Below are positions 54,901 to 64,000 of a stretch of DNA of 64,000 nucleotides, piece by piece (within the stretch, counting starts at the first letter, position 1; each line of letters opens with the position of its first letter). Origin of the DNA: Dendrocalamus latiflorus (lineage: Eukaryota > Streptophyta > Magnoliopsida > Poales > Poaceae); contig CM029610.1 of assembly GCA_017311315.1 (NCBI GenBank), positions 7,056,387-7,120,386 of the forward strand. The letters run 5' to 3'. Both the position numbers and the translations under genes were made by a program. The notes below the pieces were generated by a model. It searched no databases, was not told where the DNA came from, and was given only the letters and a program-made list of their open reading frames with translations.

Positions 54901-57900
54901 CCATTTGTTATCCTGCAAAAAGCACAGCATAGATGTTAAGACTAAAGTTTGAAATGTAATTTGCAGATATGCTACATAAGGTCCTTGAAATCATATTTAC
55001 CACTTCAACACCTTGCAGAAGAAACAAATTTTATGAAAGCATACAATTCATTCATTTGAGTTCACTTAGCAAGCACTACTACTTGTACTCACCCACTAGA
55101 AATGCCACCACCAGCAGAGAAACCACCAGAAGGGCGTTCGACAAGATTCATGACAAGATCAACTTTATTAGAATCTGCAGAAGACCATAAGTAAGAACAC
55201 ATGTACTTGAAAAGAAAGACCAGCTTAAAGAAACAATGGGAACTAAAGAAATTAGCTTCACCTCCGACTGGCTGCGGAATTATTGTAACATCCTCCATAA
55301 TTCCCATAGTGAGTATTGTCTCAACATCTCTTTTCACTTGTGCTCTATTGTAAGCCTATTTTCATCATTGTAAGTTCAGACAGATAAGATGTCTATCACA
55401 ACATCAAGGCTACAGGACATGAAGTGTAAAATTAGCATCCAACCAAGTCTAAATATTTATTGCCAAAATACTTTCAGTTCAGATTGTTGAGTGCTCCTTC
55501 CATAGATTCAGAACACAGAAATTGTGCAAAATTATGTTCGCGTATGCAAAAATTATACATAAATGATCAGAGAGTACAGTAGATAGGATCCGACCACACT
55601 TGTTTTCATCCACTGTAGCAATAGTTCTTATGATTTTTGTTCTAGCATTTGCATAGCTACCTCAATACCACATAAAAGCAATGCTTCAATGAACACTGCG
55701 GTATCATCAACATCAAGTGCCAAATGGAAATGGTCTTAAAAGCAAATACCATGCAAAATGGTGAAATAAGGACATAATCCAAATAAACATTTATAACTAT
55801 CATCAATAGTGTTTCTAAAGTAGATAAAACACAAATACGGCAAGGGAACTTTTGAAAATGCTCTGACCTGCCCCTTCTTGGTGGTAAGTTGCCGGAGTAT
55901 GGTCTCTGGTTGCGTCTTACCAACAGTTGGTTCACCACTAATGACGGAGCGAGATGGATACAGAAGGAAGAAGATAAGAAAGATCAGAATATTATACGGC
56001 TATAAAACAGTAATCAGTGAAGAGAATCTCACTGAGTCAAGCTATAATTCTCACGTTCTTCTATCCAGAAAGCGAATATTGATATTATTAACCTCAGCTT
56101 CAGAAACTTGTAGCCTCAGAATTCCTCCAGAAAGAATCTCAGCATATGAAACCTGAAGCGAAATGAAGGGCCTTTATTGATTTATCATTAGCAATCAAAA
56201 TACCTTTTGCAAGGTAAAACTGTAAAAGGTGTTGCTTTTGACATAAACTAGTAGGCAACTAAATTTGTGGTAAATTCAACTAACCAATAGGTTGTTAACT
56301 ACCACGCATTCACATTTTCCAACATCATATTTCTAGTTCTGTTAGGACTAAGACCACAAAGAGTCAAAAACAGGACTTGAGAATGGAAGTTCATAGCTTC
56401 TATATGCTCTACTTTACATACCAGGAAATACAGAAAACTATGTTATATGCCCTACCTATTTGATATTGGTGAGAGATATACAATGGCTAGTGCCCAGTGG
56501 TTAGAGAAGCAGGAGAATAGCAACCCAATTGCCATGATAGTAGGCCTCTAAAAGGCCAAGAAGTCACAGAGCATGTTATTTAAGACAAATGGGCACTAGA
56601 CGCCTATTATTCGGCAATGCTCTTAAACAAATTGCAATACAACACCAAATAGCACAGAACAACGAGTGTTATGAAACTATGTATGATAGTGGAACATGAA
56701 TTATATTCATTATTTCCCTGCCTACCAAGCCAGTTAGACCACGCTCCTGATACCATCCGTTAACAGACTTGATCACTTGATCCAAATGTCTTATATTGAT
56801 TATTTTTCCTGCATAATGTAAAACCAAAAACTCAATTGGGTCTTGACAACAAATTTGACAAGCTAACAAAAGTACATTAAGATTACACGAGGAAATGAGT
56901 TTCTCTCTATAGACAAAGATACCAAGAGATTAGGTGATGATAGATTGATGCATGTTACCACGAATTTCTGTGGAGTGTGGAGAAACGTTATTATTTTAAG
57001 ATCAAGAGTAAACCAACAATAAAACAACAGTGTGAGACTACAAATCAGTGTGCTGACCATTTTTGCATATGCCAATGTCTCATAACTATGCTGGATCATT
57101 TAATCTATTGAAATCCTAATACGACCAAAACTGAAACAAAAATAAAGTGCTAATTCTCAAAGCCCTACCTCATCCTAGACTAATGTTATGCTAGGTCAAA
57201 TATATAGGATACTAATCAATGTTATGTACCCTTGGTGACTCTTTGCCCAAACTACTAATAGAAAAATATCAATTTACATTGCCTAAAGCTACTTACATGT
57301 AGTAACGGTTTATGTAACGCTGTGTAAAGTAAATGCACCGAATGAAACAGTTCACTCTGACAGGCACATACCCTTGATTAAACTAATCAATAGCAACTTT
57401 CCACGACATAACCATAGCAGGCTCTTAAACATGAGAAAAACTAAAATTCCTACCATGGCGATCACGAAATGCGTCCTCCAAGAACTTGGAGGGCAGCATG
57501 TTGGCACCCTCGCAGACGAGCCCATGGAAGTCCTGGTTCGGCTCAACCTAAACAACAAAACAAACCAAAATCCGAAACTTCAGTTCCAGAATTAAGCATT
57601 GCGGAGGGGAATTGGGAAAGAAGCAAAAACCGGACCTCAAAGACGAGGCGAATGCCGTCGCGGGTGTCGACGGCGACGGGCATGCAGGAGCGAAAGAGGC
57701 CGCTTTCCACGACGCGGTGCACGTCCTCCTGAACCTCCCGCACCGTGAGCGCCGCGTTGGGGCGGCACGCGCGCAGCGCCGCCGCGGCCGCCGCCTCCAG
57801 CTCGGGCCGCTCCAGGGGCTCCCCGTCCTTGCCCCGCACCGCCACCTCGCTGATCAGCACCCGCTCCTCGCCCCCGCCCCCTCCGCCGTCCTTCCCATGC

Positions 57901-58118
57901 CTCCGCGGCAGGGGCTGGGGCGGCGCAGCCGCCGTCTCGGCCCGCGCGGCGGCGACGCGGGGGAGCGACTCGGCGACGCGGCGGGCGGCGGCTTGGATGG
58001 CTCGGCCGATGTGCGCGAACGGGAGCGCGGTGGACAGGAGGGCGGGCGCCGGGGCAGGGGCGGCGCACGGGAGCTTGACGCCGGAGGAGACGAAGCGGAT
58101 GTCTCGACGGGGCCCCAT
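51906..58118 (-). CDS. OEP80: OEP80, chloroplast outer-envelope Omp85 protein
   Basis: Sixteen exons on the minus strand: 58118-57636, 57547-57454, 56808-56726, 56152-56055, 55937-55868, 55355-55262, 55174-55093, 54912-54877, 54545-54392, 54291-54148, 53876-53806, 53681-53603, 53518-53403, 53265-53118, 52445-52376 and 52060-51906. All junctions keep frame and give 658 residues. The ATG sits in GCCGCCATGG (sense strand), an ideal context. The N-terminal third is Ala/Gly-rich, then POTRA-like repeats follow ([51 protein letters not shown]). The second half is the 16-strand barrel: [46 protein letters not shown]. It has the Omp85 VRGY motif in [12 protein letters not shown] and the terminal [13 protein letters not shown]80 (Toc75-V) is needed for beta-barrel biogenesis in the plastid outer envelope. 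Confidence 0.96.
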
Positions 58119-58480
58119 GGCGGCGGCGGCGGAGGCGGAGACGGAGGTGTGGGTTAGGTTGGTGGGCTTGGAGGTGGTCTAGGGTTTAGGGTTTTGGTGA
58201 CGAGCGCGGGATGGGAGGGCAAGGGTTTCCTCCGCCATGGGCGGGGGGCGGAGGCGGAACGGTGGCGTGGTTGTGCTCCGGGCCTTCGCGTTTTCGGCGT
58301 GCTGATGGCGTTGTTTCTGGGGACAACTAGAGCCGTTGGATGTGGTCTCAAGATCTGTGTGGGCATGCCGATGCGTGGATCTGATCCGTTGGCTGGTTAC
58401 AAACTTACACAAGCATACCCACCCTATGTGACACTACTGTATGAACCAATGATTTAAATCGCGGTTATCGCCGTGTCACG
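58119..58480 (-). promoter_or_regulatory. OEP80 5' flank
   Basis: GC-rich leader to about 58260, then mixed sequence. Presumably 5' UTR and core promoter. No clear TATA box and no divergent gene. Confidence 0.4.
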
Positions 58481-59559
58481 ACCAAAAAGAAGAAGCTACA
58501 GTGAATAGCAAAAGCTATTGCAAGGCTATCCTACATCGCGGTACAATCATAAAGATATCAATTTAATTGCTTTCATAGAATAACATATGAATAAAAAACT
58601 TATAGCAAGAAAGTAGGGCAAAGCGCAAGTAAAAATGTCGCAAATTTACAACACTTTTATGACATGTCTAACCAAAAACCTAAAAAAAATGAATGAATAT
58701 TTTAAAAAAAACATTTTACTTAATTTATTAGCATAAATAAGAAAAGTTTAAGCTTCAAAATTTAAAAAGTTGAATGCAATATATAACTTGGTATGTTTGG
58801 AGCACTAGAAGGAAATTCACATTTCTTGGAATAGAATATAAAATGTATAAGTCTCTATAATTTTAAACTAGAATTCAAATACCAAAAATTATAACTCAAA
58901 TGATCTTAAGTTATCTGTTATAGATTGACCAAAAATTATAAGTCATAAAAATTTTGGAAGTTTTTGTGTACAACAGACTGTTTTATTGCAGCTAGAAAAT
59001 GCGTGTCATCAAAGTTGCTTGACAAATGAATGGATCATTACATACACTATCCTTGCATCGATGATGAAACTTGCTGATATTGAACATCCATTGCAGGTCG
59101 ATAAAAATGGCTACCAATGATCGCTTCAGTTATTTCTTATGGATGCTTCATAGTCAGCGTAAGGTATCCACAATTTGGGGAAAATGTGAGCATTGTTGAA
59201 CTTCGTTGTTTTGTCAGTCAGTTGTGTTTGTTCAGCTATACCCAACTGTTCACTTGTGACTAATTGTTATATTATGTTGACTAGTCACCTGCTCATATGT
59301 TGCAACGAAATTCATTGGATGTATAGAGAATCATACTATAAAAGAGTGATGTTCTGATCAGTTAGAAAATGCAAAGTGATGATAAGTTGAAGAAATATGA
59401 CAGTTGGAAGAGAAAGGACATACGACCACTAGCTTGTTCTTTTATAATAATAAGAATGATAACTTGATACACTGCATTATAATAAGAATGATAACTTGAT
59501 ACACAGCCTAGTAATTTTACGAGCGTATGGTGTCATCGTGTTGGCATTCCTTACCACCC
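58481..59559. other. AT-rich intergenic DNA
   Basis: Nothing recognised, except that 59430-59500 contains a short direct repeat (TAATAAGAATGATAACTTGATACAC twice, with slight differences in spacing). Confidence 0.4.
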
Positions 59560-60240
59560 AATGTGCCAATAGGCTCTGGATAATCTTACATTCCATCAGA
59601 TTGCAAAGATGAAGAAAACCAGTGTTGACAAATGTTTGATACCAGCATTGGTGGAGTGTTGGTGGCCCAAGACGAACAGTTTTCACATACCAGCAGGGGA
59701 GATGACAATTACGCTATAAGACGCGAGCTGCTTGTGGGGTTTGCCTGTCCAAGGTAAAGCAATTACTGGCCAAGTTGATGGGCAATGGGTTGATTTGATT
59801 GAGAGGTTTCTCAGGATTCCCATGGAAGAACAACAGAGGACGACGACGACAAAGAAGAAGATGAAGAAGATGATGATGATGATGACACGATTGTGGTGAG
59901 TTACTATCAATCTGAGTAAATTACGTGGTCTCTTCTTGCGATGGTGAAGAACCCAACACGGCGGGAGGTTGTTTGGCACACTTGAGCACTTGTTTTAGAA
60001 ATCCTTGGCTTTATTGTTTTTACTGACACATCTGGAGATGGTGTACCAGCAATGTACCTCTAATTTATGGAGAATTTAGGACAGACAACTGAATAGAATT
60101 GGGAAGCAGTTGTACTTGCCGTGTTGTATAGACAATTAAGTATTGGATCTGAAAAGGAGAGATTAGAAATAGCTGTGCCTCTGTTGCTATTACAGTTGTG
60201 GCCTTGGTCGTGTTTGCCAATTGGCTGCCCAGTAAACTAG
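59560..60240 (+). pseudogene. Plant mobile domain (PMD) pseudogene
   Basis: A decayed coding segment of the aminotransferase-like plant mobile domain family (PF10536), found in MAIN/MAIL1 proteins and many plant transposons. In one frame: KCLIPALVECWWPKTNSFHI, PAGEMTITL, stop, DASCLWGLPVQGKAIT, GQVDGQWVDLIERFL. After a purine-rich stretch and a frame change: FTDTSGDGVPAMYL, stop, FMENLGQTTE, stop, NWEAVVLAVLYRQLSIGSEK, LLLLQLWPWSCLPIG, ending at TAG 60240. At least three stops and one frameshift. Whether it derives from a host gene or a Mutator-type carrier is not decidable here. Confidence 0.75.
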
Positions 60241-60520
60241 TTCAGAAGATGGAAGAGACTCAGAGAGGGAGGAGCAAGAAGAGGTAGACTTGGACTATTG
60301 CCCTGGATTTGGAGCAAAGTGGTGTGCTGCACATGAATTTCATGTCCCACATATAAATGCATAATGCCGGTACTGTATTTTGCTAATATTGGATTATATA
60401 TATTTTTTACTAGGACTTATTTAGCTTAATATCCAAAATAGCGTGTTGACGCTTAATATCCAAAATAGCGTGTTGACATATCCAAATCCTCGATAAATCT
60501 CATTCTTGGCGTCTTCTAAC

Positions 60521-60738
60521 CAGGGAAAATTCTATCGGATCAAAAAAAATATCGGAGGTCAGCGATACGGCCGGTAACCGTCTGTTATCAGAAATTTTGA
60601 AAACTTTCAGCCAAAAATTTTGAATTGAATTTTGAATTTTTTTAGATGAATTTTGATGAATCCGAAATTTTTATCTGATATAAAATTTTACTGGTCACCA
60701 CTGGTAAAGCCGATAACCGGCGGGGTAACATTTCCCTG
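60521..60738. mobile_element. Non-autonomous hAT element (218 bp)
   Basis: The ends CAGGGAAAATT and AACATTTCCCTG are inverted and flanked by the exact 8-bp duplication CTTCTAAC (60513-60520 and 60739-60746). Inside are GGCCGGTAACCG and CCGATAACCGG motifs near the two ends, similar to those of the 29343 element. No coding sequence. Confidence 0.9.
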
Positions 60739-60746
60739 CTTCTAAC

Positions 60747-61136
60747 GTGGTAGTCTCGGATGCCGCAAAAGTGATTTTTGGGAGCTATATTATACTCAGC
60801 ACCGGTAGCTTTATGTTGGATTTCCCCTTCGACGTATGCAAGGGCAATTATTATTATTTTTCGTCTACACCTAAAAAAAGAAAGAAACTAGTTAAGAAAT
60901 TTCAATTCAATTCAGCATTCTAGCTTCCAACCATCTAGAACTAATCCATGTCTCCATATATGTTCATGCCGCTTCGCTACAAAAAAAAAATAGATAGCTA
61001 ATGCAAAGATCATATAACTTCCACGTTCGATTGATCCAGTGTCCATTACGCTAAGGAAGACATGTTAGGGAGAACAAGCCTAATGATTCTTCCAATAATC
61101 TAGTATCTAATTCATCTCAAAGAAGGCAATCTAGTG
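60747..61136. other. Intergenic, nothing recognised
   Basis: AT-rich non-coding DNA. Confidence 0.4.
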
Positions 61137-61249
61137 TGTGTATGTATGTATGTATGTATGTATGTATGTATGTATGTATGTATGTATGTATGTATGTATG
61201 TATGTATGTATGTATGTATGTATGTATGTATGTATATACACACACACAT
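61137..61249. repeat. (TATG)n microsatellite
   Basis: About 24 uninterrupted TATG units from 61139 to 61234, flanked by GTGTG on the left and a TATACACACACA run on the right. The open frame through it (MYVCMYVC...) is a repeat product, not a protein gene. Confidence 0.97.
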
Positions 61250-62177
61250 TATAAATAACAGGGATATTATGGTGCCCCTATTTCATAATAACATTAGTAG
61301 CACGAGAGGGCATAAATCAAACTCGTTGCATCGCATGAAACCGTGCTGCCATTACCTCGATCTCCGAACAGGCGGCAGCGAACAAGGAGCAGCAGCAACG
61401 CCGAAACTTCGTGATCCAAGGTCTTATCATTTTTTTTAACTTTTCTCTTTTTGTTTTAGAAAGTCAAAATAAACTATTAAAACAGATTTTTCAAACTAGA
61501 AACTATATGTATCACTCATATCGACAACATCATCAGCTACTGTCTAAACACGTAAAAAAAAGGATAACTGCTGCAGCTAAAAAAAACAGTCAAAGGTTAG
61601 GTCGATTTGGTCTCGGCTGTCTTGGTCTGGCCAAGCCAACATATGGGCTTGGTTGATTGGGCTTGCGGCCCGCAGTGGAACGTGGACGCCGTCCAGCATA
61701 GAGTGCAGACCTGGATCCTTTCTGGTTTTCTAATTCTTGGCCCACTTTTCATACCTTTTTAAATTTCGGAATTATTATTTGCTGTACAAAAAAAGAAAAC
61801 TCGGTTTACATGAATAAATTAAATATTTTTAAGCATTTTTTAAGCGCGGTATCATTTTAGAACTTTAGCTACAAAAGGTCGTCGTTTTTTGGTTGGAAAT
61901 TTTGTTCCAGACCCACTTGTAATTTGAATCCCTTGTCCCTCGCCATACTTAAGAAAACAATATTCGAGTTGGTTCTTAAGAAAAATACCGGATGCTGACT
62001 GACCATATTAACTATAGCATCAACGACTTTAATTGTCAATTTGCACTCTCTATCAGTCAAGAAGGTAATACAACACCACTATCATCAAGGAGAAGAGTTC
62101 CAGCTAGATCACGTTCAGACCAAACGAAAGTTACAAGATGGCTTTTGCGTGCAATAGTACACTAAGACCCCACTCGT
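61250..62177. other. Intergenic, nothing supported
   Basis: A minus-strand frame at 61869-62060 (63 codons) is open but unrecognised and was not called. The remainder is AT-rich. Confidence 0.4.
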
Positions 62178-62430
62178 TTCGGCTTTAATTTCTGAGTTCT
62201 GACTTATTTTTTATTATTCATAAATTTCACCTTTTTCTGGACTTTTGGTTTTTTGAGTTTTTTTTCCGGTTCTTTTTTCCCGTATTCGTTTGTGTTGTCC
62301 GTGATGAGCTAGCATATTTTTTCTATTTTTAATTTTTTTAATTTAATTATGCCAAATAAGACATCTTCAGGTATAATAAAATTTTAGCCGCTACAATGCA
62401 ATTTCAATCATAAGCCACAGCTGTTCAGCC
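62178..62430 (+). repeat. MITE-like repeat, family R2 copy 3
   Basis: Same motif order as 5280-5530, including TTTTCCCGTATTCGTTTGTG, GTCCGTGATGAGCTAGC and ATGCCAAATAAGAC. Non-coding. Confidence 0.6.
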
Positions 62431-63560
62431 CAACCAAGAGAACCTAATGTTTGCCTTACGACTCTTTCTGGCTGTACAAACTTCTGTGTGGTCAAACCAA
62501 ACACAGACACACAGTACATGTAAAACATGTCAATTTTCACCGTGGTTGCTACGGTACGAATGACAAGAACCACGGGAATCAAATCAATCGTATCTAGCGC
62601 TTCTTTGACACATAAACAGATCGGATGCGATTTCAAAGCATATTCACATCACAAGCGAGGAAAAGATAAGAAGAAATTGTCCAAAATTTTCCGGTAACCT
62701 CCACATTAATATATCTTACTAGTTGGACTACTAGTTGCCTAACATTTCGTCCTGATGAGCGCCACAATCAGCCAGTCACAGAAACGCATCTACCAAAAAT
62801 CCACATATCCAGAGAGAAACGGCGTGCGCCAGTGTGCTAGACTAGCGTGCACGATAGGGCCTTTGTGGGGTGGTGGCTATGGTTTTCAGTGGGTGCGAAC
62901 TGCGATACCTACCTCAGCCTCACGCCTATCTTAATATAGCCCCTCGGTGGAACCCTATATTAGGGGGCTCAACAAGATGTGAAGTCCACTTGACCCATTA
63001 GTAACAGATCCAATCCGAACTAATGTGTTCTATCTTTTAAGTGTGACTCTGTAGTTTCATGTATATTTGGTCGTGACCCAGAAACTCCTTTTCTAGTCCA
63101 CAAGTCGGTAACGGTTCCCAGCAGGACATAGCAATTCCTAAATATGCATAAACATCATATTGGACGAATATGTATAGTGTTTATGCATCGATCCTTTTAC
63201 CTCGCGATACTAGATCGAACTCAAGACGAGAAGTGTGCCATCCTATGATAATTTGATTCTTCACTTGTTCTTATAGTAGATTATTCAGCTGCAATTGACT
63301 CCCCAATCACATTCGGTATGCTCATACGCTTCTTTAATCCAACTACATCAAGAGGTCTGAGATATCTCTTCTGTTATATAGGAGGGGTAATTTTCATCTT
63401 AATTGCTCACATTCCTCCACTTGTTTCATAGTAAACTCGAAAGCTACCTTTATGGTCACCCAGTTACGGGGTAGTGTTTGACAATCTCTAAATAAGTTAT
63501 TACATATGTAGGAAACTATGAATATATCAGGTCTAAGGATTCCATATACACCATGTATGA
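62431..63560. other. Intergenic, nothing firm
   Basis: No gene, terminal repeat or RNA gene could be identified. The smooth, unstructured sequence could belong to an old LTR element, but I cannot support this. Confidence 0.35.
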
Positions 63561-63794
63561 GACCAGCTAATTGTTGTATTTGAGAGGGGCATTTTGGGAA
63601 TTGCCCAATTGAATAAAAGGAGGGATGGAAACCTGCAGGCGGGGCCCACCGGTCGGTGACCCGCGCAAAGAGATAAGGGTGAGGAGACTTTGTCTCCTCC
63701 CTGATTTCCGTCCTATGCCGTTCCCGAGCGTCTCCCGTGCGGCCGTTTTGATCCCCTTCGCCCAGATCCGGGATTCTCGGTGCTGCGTGGGGAG

Positions 63795-63907
63795 ATGACG
63801 AGCGGCGGAGGAGGCGTGGGCTGGCCCGGGTTCCTCGGAGCCGGCTGCTCATGCCACCCCGCTGCGATCTCTCCTCTCTTCTTCAAAAGGGGTCGCTCGG
63901 CTCCACG
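63795..63907 (+). CDS. Possible first exon of a gene leaving the window
   Basis: A GC-rich segment with ATG at 63795 encodes MTSGGGGVGWPGFLGAGCSC and then HPAAISPLFFKRGRSAP, up to a donor-like CACG|GTAGGC at 63907/63908. A possible TATA-like AATAAAAGG lies near 63612, with a GC-rich leader between. This is the pattern of a grass 5' exon, but no downstream exon is available, so the protein cannot be named. It may also be purely 5' UTR. Confidence 0.35.
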
Positions 63908-64000
63908 GTAGGCACATTCGCTTCCAATCCCGATTGCTTCTCTTGAGTGGATCTCCTCTCTGTTCTTTGATTGGCGGAGATTTGGTTTTCGGGCCATCTT

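Noticed and set aside
57637..58182. Plus-strand frames opposite OEP80 exon 1
   Set aside because: Arg/Gly/Ala-rich shadows of the coding strand.
61134..61439. 101-codon frame through the TATG microsatellite
   Set aside because: The repeat (MYVC)n is a simple-sequence translation.
61869..62060. 63-codon minus-strand frame
   Set aside because: Reads like protein in places, but I recognise no family and nothing nearby supports a gene.
62431..63560. Possible old LTR element
   Set aside because: No TG...CA pair, primer-binding site or coding remnants could be found in the window.

Overview
This window is nuclear DNA from a grass (Poaceae, probably a panicoid). The evidence is spliced plant genes with GT-AG introns, GC-rich first exons, and a dense grass-type transposon load: CACTA, hAT, Helitron-like, MITEs, Copia and Tat-type Gypsy elements, and plant L1-like LINEs. 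There are no operons, no CRISPR arrays and no prokaryotic features.

Three multi-exon host genes can be reconstructed exon by exon with reading frame conserved across every junction. (1) 13448-16094 (+) encodes a 456-residue DUF3537 membrane protein, of the plant family distantly related to insect gustatory receptors. (2) 17059-32943 (-) encodes actin-related protein 3 (ARP3), 10 exons and 435 residues, spread over 16 kb because of transposon insertions. (3) 51906-58118 (-) encodes OEP80, a chloroplast outer-envelope Omp85 protein, 16 exons and 658 residues. An intronless small membrane protein lies at 6691-7068 (+). A possible first exon of a further gene lies at the right edge (63795-63907, +). 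A broken plant-mobile-domain gene lies at 59560-60240.

Layout: 1-1060 is a degenerate tandem array built on GTGGTCGAAG. 1.2-12.8 kb is intergenic DNA with a Helitron-like 3' end, a CACTA element with TTA target duplications, a small gene, a mini-Helitron, a broken Copia element and a large MITE. 13.4-17 kb holds the DUF3537 gene converging on ARP3. 17-33 kb is ARP3, whose intron 6 holds a full-length LINE with a second LINE nested inside it, and whose intron 4 holds a hAT element. 34.4-44.9 kb is a large minus-strand Tat-lineage Ty3/Gypsy element. It contains gag-protease, RT-RNase H with a second RNase H, a broken integrase, about 1.2 kb of 54-bp tandem repeats, and an antisense spliced additional gene with its own TATA box. 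45.0-48.6 kb is a second tandem array, mostly reverse-complementary in motif to the left-edge array. 49-64 kb holds OEP80, MITEs, the mobile-domain pseudogene, a second hAT element and a tetranucleotide microsatellite.

The most unusual object is the Tat element with its antisense, intron-containing gene and satellite-like repeats, next to a strand-switching GTGGTCGAA array. The host genes are unrelated in function: ARP3 nucleates actin branching, OEP80 assembles outer-envelope proteins, and the DUF3537 protein is of unknown function.
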